Shown here one piece after another: positions 15,640 to 24,214 of a stretch of DNA of 27,619 nucleotides. The position numbers and the translations under genes were made by a program. This DNA is from CAZEJK01 sp964512045 (lineage in GTDB: Bacteria; Acidobacteriota; Thermoanaerobaculia; Thermoanaerobaculales; Sulfomarinibacteraceae). The notes beneath the pieces were generated by a model, which saw only the letters and a program-made list of their open reading frames with translations, ran no database searches and was not told the origin of the DNA. The DNA lies in NCBI GenBank assembly GCA_964512045.1, contig CAZEJK010000049.1, positions 1-27,619 of the forward strand, given 5' to 3'. Each line of letters starts with the position of its first letter. Positions within the stretch are counted from its first letter, which is position 1.

Positions 15640-18492
15640 ATGTACCGGAAAACGTTGAACCTGCCGAAGACGAAGTTCTCCATGAAAGCGAACCTCCCAC
15701 AGCGCGAGCCGGAGCGGCTCAAGCAGTGGGAAGCGATGGGTCTGTACGACCGGATCCGCGAGGCCCGTCAGGGCTCCGACCGGTTCATACTCCACGATGG
15801 CCCACCGTACGCCAACGGGCAGATCCACATGGGCCACGCCCTCAACAAGATCCTCAAGGACATCGTGGTCAAGTCTCGCACGATGTTGGGCTTCGACGCG
15901 CCGTATGTGCCCGGATGGGACTGCCACGGGCTACCGATCGAGCACAAGGTGGATCTCAAGCTCGGGGACAAGCGCTCGCGGATGACTCCGTATCAGGTGC
16001 GACGGGCGTGCCGCGAGTATGCAGCAAAGTTCGTCACGATCCAACGGACCGAGTTCGAGCGCCTCGGGGTGCTCGGCCGCTGGGATGATCCGTACCTGAC
16101 CATGGAGTTCTCATACGAGGCGGACATCGCCAGCGCCCTGCACGGGTTCCTGCTCGCCGGCTACGTCGAGCGAGGCTACAAGCCCGTTCACTGGTCGTGG
16201 GCCGCGGTCACCGCTCTCGCAGAGGCCGAGGTGGAGTACGCTCCGTACACCGCGCCGAGCATCTACGTCCGGTTCGCGTTGCCCGACCCGCCCGACTGGC
16301 TCCTCGAAGCTGCCGGTGACCGTCCGATCGACGTGGTCATCTGGACAACGACACCGTGGACGATCCCGGCCAACCTCGCCATCGTCCTCCATCCCGATCT
16401 CGAGTACCAGCTCCTGGGCCTCGACGATGGCTCCGCCATCATCGTCGCCGCCGAGCTCAAGCGCTCGACGCTCGAGGCCTGTCGGATCGACTCGGCGGAG
16501 GTCCTCGCCACGTTCCGAGGTCACCGGCTCGTCGGATCGCCGAGCGGTGAGGTGCCGCGCCCGACTGCCCGGCATCCGTTCCTGGACCGCGACTCCGTGC
16601 TGCTGCCTGCCACCTATGTCACCCTCGAGCAAGGCACTGGCTGCGTGCATACGGCGCCCGGCCACGGTCAAGAGGACTTCGAGCTCGGTGCCACCTACGG
16701 CTTGGAGCCGTACTCGCCCGTGGACGACCTCGGCCGATTCACAGACGACGTTGTCCAGTGGAGCGGCGAGCACGTGTTCGACGCCAACCCGAAGATCGCA
16801 CAGCATCTCGCTGACCTCGGCCGGCTGCTCAACCGTGTCGGTGACACCTACCAGGTGGACCGCTACCCGCACTGCTGGCGGACCAAGAAGCCACTGATCT
16901 TCCGCTCGACTCCACAGTGGTTCATCCGGATGGATCGGCACGAGCTGCGCCAGCGCGCCATCGACGGCGTCGACGAGGCGGAGTGGATCCCACACTGGGG
17001 CGCCCCGCGAATCCGCGGCATGCTCGAGAACCGACCGGACTGGTGCATCTCCCGACAGCGGACGTGGGGCGTACCGATCACCGTGCTCACCTGCACTTCG
17101 TGCGGCCAGGATGCTCTCGACGAGTCGGTGTTCGATCACATCCGTGATCTGTTCAACCGCGAGGGCGCCGACGCGTGGTTCGCCCACCCGCCGGAGGAGC
17201 TCCTTCCCAAAGGGTACGCCTGCTCCGCCTGTGGGGCCACGTCGTTTACCAAGGAGGACGACATCCTCGATGTATGGTTCGACTCCGGTGTCAGCCACCT
17301 CGCGGTGTGCGACACGGACCGCTGGCAGCTGGACTGGCCTGCTGATCTGTACCTCGAAGGTCAAGACCAGTACCGTGGCTGGTTCCAGTCCTCGCTGGTG
17401 GCCTCCATCGGGCTCAAGGGCCGCGCACCCTACCGCCAGGTGCTCACACACGGCTTCGTCATGGACACCTCCGGTGGCAAGATGTCCAAGTCCACTGGCA
17501 ACGTGCTCTCTCCGCAAGAGATGATGAAGACCTACGGCGCTGACATCCTGCGCATGTGGACCGCGATGGTGGACTTCCGGGAGGACCTCAGGATCTCCGA
17601 GGAGATCATGACCCGGAACACCGACGCATACCGCAAGATCCGTAATACGTTCCGGTTCCTGCTCGGCAACCTTGCGGACTTCGACCCGGAGCTCCACTCC
17701 GTCTCCGTGGATGAGCTCTCCGGTCTCGATGCCTACATCATGCGCCGCACCCGGGACCTCGCCGACCGGCTGCAGGCGGCCTACACCGCCTACGACTTCC
17801 CGGTCGTCTACCACCGAGTGCTGAACTTCTGCACCGTCGACCTGTCCAGCTTCTACCTCAACATCGTCAAGGACCGCCTGTACTGCAGCCACCCGGAGTC
17901 CACCGAGCGCCGCGCGACCCAGACAGTGCTCTACCGCATGGCGCGCTCCCTTGCCACGTTCCTCGCTCCGGTGCTCGCATTCACGGCCGATGAGATCTGG
18001 GAGGAGCTCCCCGGGGTTCCCGAGCCGTCGGTCCATTTGGCGCTCTTCGAGCGTCTGGAGGACGTGCTCGAGTCCGAGGACGACGACCAGGCTTGGGAGC
18101 GCGTACTCACCCTCCGTGAGGTCGTCTACCGCCAGCTGGAAGAGCTTCGCCAGGACGGCAAGATCGGCAAGTCCGAGGAGGCAGAGGTCGTCATCTGCGG
18201 CAGCTCGGACCAGCTCGATGAGGATCTGGGAAGGTGCCAGGATGATCTCACCGACGTGCTCATCGTGTCCGCGGTCCGCCGCGACAACGGGACGGATGGT
18301 GGTGAGAGTGTCCTCGCGTACCCGGGCATCACCGTGCAGACCACTCGGCTCGAGGCGCCCACGTGTGCCCGGTGCTGGCGACGGTTCGACGCGCTCATCG
18401 ACGATCCGCAGCTGCCGGATCTGTGCGAGCGGTGCCACGGTGTGACCGGGCGTCTGCTCGCCGAGGGCCGCGCCGAGATCGCTTCGGAGTAA
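15640..18492 (+). CDS. ileS: Isoleucyl-tRNA synthetase
   Basis: 950 residues, the normal bacterial size. It charges tRNA-Ile and edits mischarged valine. Class I motifs: HMGH (63-66) in PPYANGQIHMGH and KMSKS (about 615). The editing (CP1) domain lies between, with TTPWTIPANLAI. The tRNA-binding helical domain includes DVWFDSG and DQYRGWF upstream of KMSKS. The C-terminal zinc finger is intact: C909/C912 (CARCW) and C929/C932 (CERC). This is the bacterial mupirocin-sensitive-type architecture by the presence of the C-terminal zinc finger. It is the first gene of ileS-lspA-lgt-rluD. Confidence 0.98.
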   Translation: MYRKTLNLPKTKFSMKANLPQREPERLKQWEAMGLYDRIREARQGSDRFILHDGPPYANGQIHMGHALNKILKDIVVKSRTMLGFDAPYVPGWDCHGLPIEHKVDLKLGDKRSRMTPYQVRRACREYAAKFVTIQRTEFERLGVLGRWDDPYLTMEFSYEADIASALHGFLLAGYVERGYKPVHWSWAAVTALAEAEVEYAPYTAPSIYVRFALPDPPDWLLEAAGDRPIDVVIWTTTPWTIPANLAIVLHPDLEYQLLGLDDGSAIIVAAELKRSTLEACRIDSAEVLATFRGHRLVGSPSGEVPRPTARHPFLDRDSVLLPATYVTLEQGTGCVHTAPGHGQEDFELGATYGLEPYSPVDDLGRFTDDVVQWSGEHVFDANPKIAQHLADLGRLLNRVGDTYQVDRYPHCWRTKKPLIFRSTPQWFIRMDRHELRQRAIDGVDEAEWIPHWGAPRIRGMLENRPDWCISRQRTWGVPITVLTCTSCGQDALDESVFDHIRDLFNREGADAWFAHPPEELLPKGYACSACGATSFTKEDDILDVWFDSGVSHLAVCDTDRWQLDWPADLYLEGQDQYRGWFQSSLVASIGLKGRAPYRQVLTHGFVMDTSGGKMSKSTGNVLSPQEMMKTYGADILRMWTAMVDFREDLRISEEIMTRNTDAYRKIRNTFRFLLGNLADFDPELHSVSVDELSGLDAYIMRRTRDLADRLQAAYTAYDFPVVYHRVLNFCTVDLSSFYLNIVKDRLYCSHPESTERRATQTVLYRMARSLATFLAPVLAFTADEIWEELPGVPEPSVHLALFERLEDVLESEDDDQAWERVLTLREVVYRQLEELRQDGKIGKSEEAEVVICGSSDQLDEDLGRCQDDLTDVLIVSAVRRDNGTDGGESVLAYPGITVQTTRLEAPTCARCWRRFDALIDDPQLPDLCERCHGVTGRLLAEGRAEIASE

Positions 18493-18501
18493 GCTGGCGT
18501 C

Positions 18502-19068
18502 ATGACAGAGCCCAGCTCGAGCAGCGGCGGCGGCGCGCGGGCGCTCACTCGCAGGAGATGGCCCTGGGTCCTGGCGGCGGCCATCGTCGTGGTGGACAGA
18601 TTGAGCAAGCTGGCGATCATCGATCAGATCCCGTACGGGTCGCATGGTGTTCCGGTGCTTCCGGGGCTGATGCTCACGCACGTGCACAACCGTGGCATCG
18701 CCTTCGGCCTGCTCAACGACGGTGGAGTGGTGACCCGCTGGCTGCTGCCGTTCGTGGTAGTGGTCTCGGTGGTGATCATCGCCTGGCTGGCCATGCGGCA
18801 CAGCGCCAGCTCACGAACCGTGGCGGCATCGTTCGGGCTGATCCTCGGCGGTGCGATCGGCAACCTGTGGGACAGGATACAGTACGGCTGGGTGGTGGAC
18901 TTCCTCCACGTCTGGGTCCGAGTGGGCGAGAGGCGCTGGAGCTGGCCCGACTTCAACGTGGCCGACAGTGCCATCACCATCGGCGCGGTGGTGCTGATCG
19001 CCTCGGAGCTGCTCGGTGGTCGCTCTGAGCAGGACGAAGCACCCGACGAGCCGGACTCGGAGGACTGA
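18502..19068 (+). CDS. lspA: Prolipoprotein signal peptidase II
   Basis: 188 residues, slightly long for the family because of a polar N-terminal extension (about 20) and an acidic C-terminal tail. It cleaves the signal peptide of diacylglyceryl-modified prolipoproteins in the inner membrane. Four membrane helices are visible. Catalytic aspartates are D133 in GNLWDRIQYGWVVDF and D155 in FNVADSAI; HNRGIAFG is also a hallmark. It starts 9 nt after ileS. TAAGCT overlaps the ileS stop and lies 6 nt before the ATG, possibly an internal leaderless start. Its stop overlaps the lgt start by one base (TGATG). Confidence 0.96.
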   Translation: MTEPSSSSGGGARALTRRRWPWVLAAAIVVVDRLSKLAIIDQIPYGSHGVPVLPGLMLTHVHNRGIAFGLLNDGGVVTRWLLPFVVVVSVVIIAWLAMRHSASSRTVAASFGLILGGAIGNLWDRIQYGWVVDFLHVWVRVGERRWSWPDFNVADSAITIGAVVLIASELLGGRSEQDEAPDEPDSED

Positions 19069-19844
19069 TGCACCCCTACCTGATCGAGACGCCGTGGTTC
19101 AACCTCCCCTCCTACGGCGTTATCCTCGCGCTCGCGGTGGCATTGGCAGTGTGGCTGGCCAAGCTACGGGCGGACCGGCACGGCCTCGACGGCAACCGGG
19201 TCGTCGATCTGTCATTGACGCTGGTGCTGTGGGCGTTGATCGGCTCCAAGCTGCTCCTGATCATCGTCGAGCTGCCACGGTTCCTGCGCGACCCCGCGCA
19301 GCTCGTGACCGTCATCCGAGCCGGCGGCGTCTTTCTAGGCGGTTTTCTCGCCGCCGCCATCGCAGGCTGGATCGTGCTCAAGCGCGCCGGCCTACCGTTC
19401 CTCAAGACCGCGGACATCCTCGCGCCGTCGATTGCCCTGGGACAGTCCATCGGCCGCCTCGGATGCCTCGCGGCTGGCTGCTGCTACGGCCGCCAGTGCG
19501 ACGTTCCGTGGGCGATCACCTACACCAGCGAGCACGCGCACGACAACGTCGGCACGCCGCTCGGGATGCCGCTCCACCCGTTCCCGTTGTACGCGTTCCT
19601 GTTCAACCTCGCCCACTACGGTCTGCTCGCATGGCTGATGCGGCGCGGCCTCGCCACGGGGCGGGTGTTCGGCACCTACCTGATCGTCTACGGCATCGGG
19701 CGATCACTCCTGGAGCTCACCCGAGGCGACGTCGGCAGGGGTCTCTGGCTCGGTGGTACAGTGTCGACCAGCCAGCTCATCTCGGCCGGTCTGATCCTCA
19801 CTGGCATCGTGGTCCACGTGGTGGTCTCCCGCCGCGAGACATGA
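19068..19844 (+). CDS. lgt: Prolipoprotein diacylglyceryl transferase
   Basis: 258 residues with about seven membrane segments. It transfers diacylglycerol from phosphatidylglycerol to the lipobox cysteine, the step before LspA. The Lgt signature is present: GQSIGRLGCLAAGCCYGR (about 126-143), with the conserved HPFPLY and YGIGRSLLELTRGD further on. Placing lgt right after lspA puts two consecutive lipoprotein-maturation steps in one operon. It overlaps lspA by 1 nt and rluD by 4 nt (ATGA), so translation is probably coupled. The lipoprotein at 8632 is one likely substrate. Confidence 0.95.
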   Translation: MHPYLIETPWFNLPSYGVILALAVALAVWLAKLRADRHGLDGNRVVDLSLTLVLWALIGSKLLLIIVELPRFLRDPAQLVTVIRAGGVFLGGFLAAAIAGWIVLKRAGLPFLKTADILAPSIALGQSIGRLGCLAAGCCYGRQCDVPWAITYTSEHAHDNVGTPLGMPLHPFPLYAFLFNLAHYGLLAWLMRRGLATGRVFGTYLIVYGIGRSLLELTRGDVGRGLWLGGTVSTSQLISAGLILTGIVVHVVVSRRET

Positions 19845-20791
19845 CCCGCCACAGCTTCACGGTCCCCCCCGGCGGCGACGATCGGCTGGACCGGTTCCTC
19901 GCGGCCGCCCACCCCGAGTGGAGCCGCTCCCACTGTCGAGCATTGATCGCCGACGGCCACGTTCAGGTCAACAGTGGTCCCTGCAAGCCCTCCACGACCG
20001 TCTCCGCGGGTGACCGGGTGACGGTGGACGAGCCCGCCCCGCGGCCCTCGGAGGTCGCCGCGCAGCCGATCCCACTGTCGATCCTGTATGAGGACGAGCA
20101 CCTGCTGGTGGTGGACAAGCCGCCAGGGCTGGTGATCCACCCCGCCGCCGGTAACCCGGACGGCACCCTGGTCAACGCTCTGCTGCACCACTGCGACGAC
20201 CTGTCGGGGATCGGTGGCGTCGAGCGACCGGGAATCGTCCACCGCCTCGACAAGGACACCAGCGGTGTGCTCGTGGTCGCAAAGTCGAACAGCGCGCATC
20301 AGCGGCTCTCTCGGGCGTTCCGCTGGCGCGAGGTCGGGAAAACCTACCTGGGCGTGTGCTACGGCATTCCGGATCCGCGCGAAGGCGCCATCGACGCCCC
20401 GATCGGCCGGCACCCACGGGACCGACAACGGATGGCGGTCCGCGATGACGGCCGCGACAGCCGAACCCTCTACTCAGTCCGCGAGGTGCTCGCCGGCACG
20501 GCGGTGGTCAGCTTCGAGCTCGTTACCGGACGGACCCATCAGATCCGGGTCCATATGAGCCATGTCGGTCACGCCCTTGTGGGCGACCCGGTGTACAGCG
20601 GTCGCCAATGGCGAAGCCTCCCAGAAGCCGAAGCGCAGCGCGCATGCCGAACGTTCCCGCGCCAGGCGTTACACGCGTTCAAGCTCATCATCACGCACCC
20701 GATCACCGGCGAGCAGCTCGCCATCGAGGCGCCGATCCCCGAGGACCTCGCGGCACTGATCGAGAGCCTGCGGAGCATCGCTGGCCGATAG
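19841..20791 (+). CDS. rluD: Ribosomal large-subunit pseudouridine synthase, RluD/RluA family
   Basis: 316 residues. An N-terminal S4 RNA-binding domain (about 14-60, DRLDRFLAAAHPEWSRSHCRALI) precedes the RluA catalytic domain. Catalytic Asp137 lies in GIVHRLDKDTSG, and the family motifs VDKPPGLVIHP and GRTHQIRVHMSHVGHALVGDPVY are clear. It converts uridines of 23S rRNA to pseudouridine; RluD (positions in helix 69) is the most common identity for this S4-containing form next to lspA/lgt. ATG overlaps the lgt stop. It is convergent with the epoxide-hydrolase-like gene only 15 nt away, and no hairpin terminator is visible between them. Confidence 0.93.
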   Translation: MTRHSFTVPPGGDDRLDRFLAAAHPEWSRSHCRALIADGHVQVNSGPCKPSTTVSAGDRVTVDEPAPRPSEVAAQPIPLSILYEDEHLLVVDKPPGLVIHPAAGNPDGTLVNALLHHCDDLSGIGGVERPGIVHRLDKDTSGVLVVAKSNSAHQRLSRAFRWREVGKTYLGVCYGIPDPREGAIDAPIGRHPRDRQRMAVRDDGRDSRTLYSVREVLAGTAVVSFELVTGRTHQIRVHMSHVGHALVGDPVYSGRQWRSLPEAEAQRACRTFPRQALHAFKLIITHPITGEQLAIEAPIPEDLAALIESLRSIAGR

Positions 20792-20806
20792 TCGCGAAGG
20801 CAGCGC

Positions 20807-21667
20807 TCACTCGCGTCCGAGGTGCTCGAGCAGGCGCTGGGTGACCCACTCCGGCTCGTCATGCTGGATCCAGTGGGTCGCCGACTCCAGGATCTCCAGC
20901 CGGCCGTCATCGCACAGCTCCACGCTCGCTGGGGCCATCTCCCTGGTCAGCGCCACGTCGCGCGCACCCCACAGCACCAGGGTCGGCACCGTGATCCGAC
21001 GCCGTGGTGGCTTCTCTCGGTAGCGCAACGCCCGGTACCAGTTGAGCATCGACCGGATCGCATGCGGCTGCTGCCAGGCTGCGACGTAGTGCTCCAGGTC
21101 CTCATCTGTGAACGCACCCTCCGTGCTGGTGGCCCGCAGCATCCGCACGCCCCGTGCGCACCCATTCGCCGCCAGCATCCGCTCAGGCAACCACGGAATC
21201 TGGAAGAACAGCATGTACCGGCTCTTGCGCCGCTGCCTCCGGCTCGACCGCAACGTGCGCGCGAACACGGTGGGATGGGGCACGTTCAGGATCGCGAGCC
21301 GGTCGATCCTCGACGGCCGTTCCAGTGCCATCCACCACGCCACCGCGGCGCCCCAGTCGTGACCGGCCACGTGGGCACGGTCGACACCGGCAGCATCCAG
21401 GAGACCGAAGATGTCGGCCGCCAGCTCACTGATCCGGTAGTCGCGAACGCGTCTCGGCTTGTCGCTGGTGTTGTAGCCGCGCTGATCCGGCACCCAGACG
21501 CGGTAGCCGGCCTCCGCCAACAGCCCGATCTGCCGACGCCAGCCGTACCAGAGCTCCGGAAACCCGTGCAGCAGCACCACCAACGGGCCGCTCTCCGGCC
21601 CGGCCTGCACGACGTGCAGCTGCACGCCGTTCGTCGCCACTCGGGCGTGATCGACACGGGGCTTCAT
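20807..21667 (-). CDS. Alpha/beta hydrolase, epoxide-hydrolase-like
   Basis: 286 residues from the ATG at 21667; a GTG at 21676 would add three residues. The oxyanion-hole motif is HGFPELWYGWRRQ. The nucleophile elbow is GHDWGAA (Asp, about 104), an Asp rather than Ser, as in epoxide hydrolases and dehalogenases. The two lid tyrosines expected in epoxide hydrolases appear to be present in YMLFFQIP and LNWYRAL. The catalytic His is in SATHWIQHDEPE (about 264). Cytosolic, no signal peptide. It follows the surface-protein gene on the same strand by about 50 nt and may be co-transcribed, or start from a TACCGT box (21685-21680). The substrate is unknown. Confidence 0.85.
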   Translation of the reverse strand: MKPRVDHARVATNGVQLHVVQAGPESGPLVVLLHGFPELWYGWRRQIGLLAEAGYRVWVPDQRGYNTSDKPRRVRDYRISELAADIFGLLDAAGVDRAHVAGHDWGAAVAWWMALERPSRIDRLAILNVPHPTVFARTLRSSRRQRRKSRYMLFFQIPWLPERMLAANGCARGVRMLRATSTEGAFTDEDLEHYVAAWQQPHAIRSMLNWYRALRYREKPPRRRITVPTLVLWGARDVALTREMAPASVELCDDGRLEILESATHWIQHDEPEWVTQRLLEHLGRE

Positions 21668-21718
21668 CGTTGTCACTCAGACGGTACCACGGCGCCGCCC
21701 TCACTTTCAGCTGACGAC

Positions 21719-24010
21719 TCAGCGGGGGTTGACGAGCACCCAGATCATGCCGTTGCGAGCTGCGTCGGCAGCTTCGAGGGCTGTGCCGACGATGGCGCCG
21801 GTGACCGTCGATGCAGCCTCGGCACGCACGATACGGCCAGCACTATCCACGGCGAGCACCGCTCCGGGACGCACACCGCGATCCACCGTCTCCGCCTTCA
21901 CCTGTGCCACTCCCATCACCACCACCAGCAGATGCTCACCAGGAGCGGCAGGGCCCTCGGCGCCGCGGGCGCTGAGGAGAGCTTGCTCCTCGACGCCCTC
22001 CGCGCCGGTGACACCTTCCTGCTCCTCCTCGAGGACGAACCTGCCGGAAACGACACCGAGAACCGACGCGCCGGTGGCCAACCTCGCATCCTCCACGAGC
22101 ACCACCGGAGTGCCACTGTCGCCGAATGGTGCGCTCAGCCCTCTGACGGCGACAAGATCACCTTTTTCGAGGGCGTTCATGCCGCCGTTGGCGGCCACCA
22201 GCAGCTCGGGGCCTGCACTCGCCCTCCCCGCACCAGCGTAGATCTTGTCACCGGTGTACACGCCCCACTCCTGGTTGGTCTGGGTGGTGTTTGCCCAGAC
22301 ACCGGTGTTGTCTCCTGCGGCAACGACACCCTTGTCCCCAGCCGCGGCGACATACACGCCGTCGTCGCCCGCTGAGCCGATCATGACTCCACGATCTGCG
22401 ACAGTGTGAATGTCAAGGCCATCGTCGTACGCTTCAACCAGACGGATGCCATCTGCACCTGCAGACTCGATCAGGACGCCATCGAAGGAAGCTGTCCCGA
22501 CGCGCAGTCCGAAGTTGCTCGAGCTGACACGGAAACCAGAGGTCGCTGCAAAGTCGACGAGAACGCCTTCGTCCGCCGAGAGGACGGCAAGACCCGCCAT
22601 CCCTGCGTGGGCCACGCGAACACCGTTCCTGTCCGCTCGCCCGACGTACAGCCCGTTGCCTTCGGCTCCGTTCACCTCGACGCCGTCATTGTAGGACGAG
22701 GAGTACTGCTCACTGGGAGAACCCGCGGATTGAACGAGCACGCCATTATCGTTCGCAGAGGACACGGTCACACCGTTGGCGCTCGCCGAGTAGACACGCA
22801 GGCCATCGCGACCTGCCGACTGAACGTACATACCGTCTGTCCCCGAACCGACAACCGTCACGCCCGTATCTCCGGGAGAGCTGACGTACATCCCGTCCCC
22901 ACCCGGGCTGACCACACTCACCGCGTTGGCCGCTGCCTCCAGGCGAAGCGCGCTGCCCGTGCCGGTGTTCGCGACCTCGAGCACTCCGCTGCCAAAAGGA
23001 GCAGAGCTGTCGATATCAAGCGAGCCCGTGCCGGTCCACGTCTCACCCAGGTGGTCATGCTCAGCGGTGATGTCGACCGCGCAGCCAAAGCCAGGATCGA
23101 AGACCGTCACCGCCACACACGCGAGATCCGCCGCATCCGTGCTCCCGTCGCCGTCCACATCGCCAGGCGCGCGATCCCCCGCGCCGAAGGCCGCGACAAC
23201 GGCATCGGCGATCGTCTGACGAGCTGTATCGACCGGGCCTGTCGAGGCTCGGGGTTGCCGCGGCGACCCATTGGAGGAAGGCGACAGCGGAGCGTCACCC
23301 AGGCCTGTCCTGGAGACGCTCTGCGACAGATCGACGGTGACCCCGGCAGCAGTCGCCACCACCCGGCCATCCCCCTCTACGCCAAGTACATCGACGACTC
23401 GCGCCGATCCTTGGATGAGCTCGACACCAGCTGCTCCGTTGGGCCCGAGATCGAGAATCCGCCGCCGCAGCTCTCGGCCGTCGTCCCCCATCTGAACCAC
23501 AGCGACCGTGGCTGCCGCGCCGGCGAGCTCCACGAGATGCACCGTGGGAGGATCGCCAACGAGCCGCAGCAGCTCCCCGGCAGCGATCGCCAGTCCCGCC
23601 GGAACTGGTGCAACGACGGGCCGGGGGTTCTCCTCTGGAGCGCAGGCCGGCGCCTGTCCGGAGTTGACGATCAGGTCGGAGTGCGGCGAGCTGATCCGGA
23701 GCACCGCTTCGCGGTCGAAACGGAACAGCTGCCAGGCCGGATCGTTCCACACTGCCGTGGCCTCCGGCTCGAGCATCTGACGGTACACCCACGTTCTCCC
23801 GTTCGTCCACGATCGCTCCAAGAGCTGCACCTCGACGAGCGCCACAGCATCAGACGGGTTGTGAACCCACAGCCGAGCACACGACCCACCGCTGGAAGCT
23901 CCGATCGGCACAACCAAGTCCGTGCCCGCCACGGCAACGTCCGGGAGCACCCAAGCCATCACACTCACCATTCCGCCTGCAAGCAGCCAGTTCCGAAAGC
24001 TCGATCCCAT
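21719..24010 (-). CDS. Secreted decapeptide-repeat surface protein with EF-hand loop and G2-peptidase-like C-terminus
   Basis: 763 residues from the ATG at 24010, chosen because TGGAGGTGG precedes it and a signal peptide follows (1-27, ending AVA). Residues about 28-230 form a beta-rich domain found with phrases such as WVHNPSDAVALVEVQLLE. About 281-295 is a calcium-loop motif GDVDGDGSTDAADL as in dockerins, but only once. Residues about 369-572 hold some 20 copies of a 10-residue repeat, consensus xDGVxVxSAG, predicted as a beta-solenoid. The C-terminal 140 or so residues (GDLVAVRG, GVVSG, GVAQVKAE, GAIVGTALE, MIWVLV) resemble the autoprocessing G2-peptidase domain of fibre proteins. I infer a fibrous surface adhesin or sheath protein. 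Operator-like repeats lie upstream. Confidence 0.8.
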   Translation of the reverse strand: MGSSFRNWLLAGGMVSVMAWVLPDVAVAGTDLVVPIGASSGGSCARLWVHNPSDAVALVEVQLLERSWTNGRTWVYRQMLEPEATAVWNDPAWQLFRFDREAVLRISSPHSDLIVNSGQAPACAPEENPRPVVAPVPAGLAIAAGELLRLVGDPPTVHLVELAGAAATVAVVQMGDDGRELRRRILDLGPNGAAGVELIQGSARVVDVLGVEGDGRVVATAAGVTVDLSQSVSRTGLGDAPLSPSSNGSPRQPRASTGPVDTARQTIADAVVAAFGAGDRAPGDVDGDGSTDAADLACVAVTVFDPGFGCAVDITAEHDHLGETWTGTGSLDIDSSAPFGSGVLEVANTGTGSALRLEAAANAVSVVSPGGDGMYVSSPGDTGVTVVGSGTDGMYVQSAGRDGLRVYSASANGVTVSSANDNGVLVQSAGSPSEQYSSSYNDGVEVNGAEGNGLYVGRADRNGVRVAHAGMAGLAVLSADEGVLVDFAATSGFRVSSSNFGLRVGTASFDGVLIESAGADGIRLVEAYDDGLDIHTVADRGVMIGSAGDDGVYVAAAGDKGVVAAGDNTGVWANTTQTNQEWGVYTGDKIYAGAGRASAGPELLVAANGGMNALEKGDLVAVRGLSAPFGDSGTPVVLVEDARLATGASVLGVVSGRFVLEEEQEGVTGAEGVEEQALLSARGAEGPAAPGEHLLVVVMGVAQVKAETVDRGVRPGAVLAVDSAGRIVRAEAASTVTGAIVGTALEAADAARNGMIWVLVNPR

Positions 24011-24061
24011 CTCACCACCTCCAGAATGTTCTTCTCTGAAACTGGTGGCCTGTCTGGAATG

Positions 24062-24105
24062 TGGCAACGACGATCGCGACAACCGCCTTCGAGATCGCGA
24101 CAACC
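24062..24105 (-). promoter_or_regulatory. AraC-type operator (two direct repeats) and possible -35
   Basis: GATCGCGACAACC occurs at 24072-24084 and again at 24093-24105, identical over 13 bp and offset by exactly 21 bp, two helical turns. On the minus strand a TTGCCA (24067-24062) lies 4 bp downstream of the proximal repeat, the place of a -35 in class II activation. No good -10 is visible, as expected for an activator-dependent promoter. The site is 62-95 bp upstream of the surface-protein start and about 110 bp after the AraC-family gene. Confidence 0.6.
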
Positions 24106-24108
24106 TTG

Positions 24109-24130
24109 CGCAGCATGAGTCTCTGCTGCG
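24109..24130. promoter_or_regulatory. 7-bp inverted repeat next to the operator
   Basis: CGCAGCA and TGCTGCG are separated by 8 nt. It lies 3 nt beyond the distal direct repeat. It could be part of the regulatory region or a weak hairpin after the AraC-family gene; no T-run follows, so I do not call it a terminator. Confidence 0.35.
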
Positions 24131-24214
24131 TGACAGGCGATGATGGAGCGATCCCGAGCCTGGAACGCGGAGCCTGAGACTCTCATCCGACGCGAGTGAC
24201 GGTTCAGCCGCTCG

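Noticed and set aside
16111..18801. 896-residue open frame on the minus strand across ileS
   Set aside because: It lies antisense to an unmistakable ileS with all motifs. Long antisense frames are common in high-GC codon usage, and the translation shows no recognisable domain.
22406..24118. 570-residue open frame on the plus strand
   Set aside because: Antisense shadow of the repeat-rich surface-protein gene, which has a signal peptide, ribosome site and domain structure.
24011..24214. tRNA or small-RNA gene in the 204-nt gap
   Set aside because: No cloverleaf can be drawn and no T-loop sequence is present. The direct repeats explain the visible structure better.
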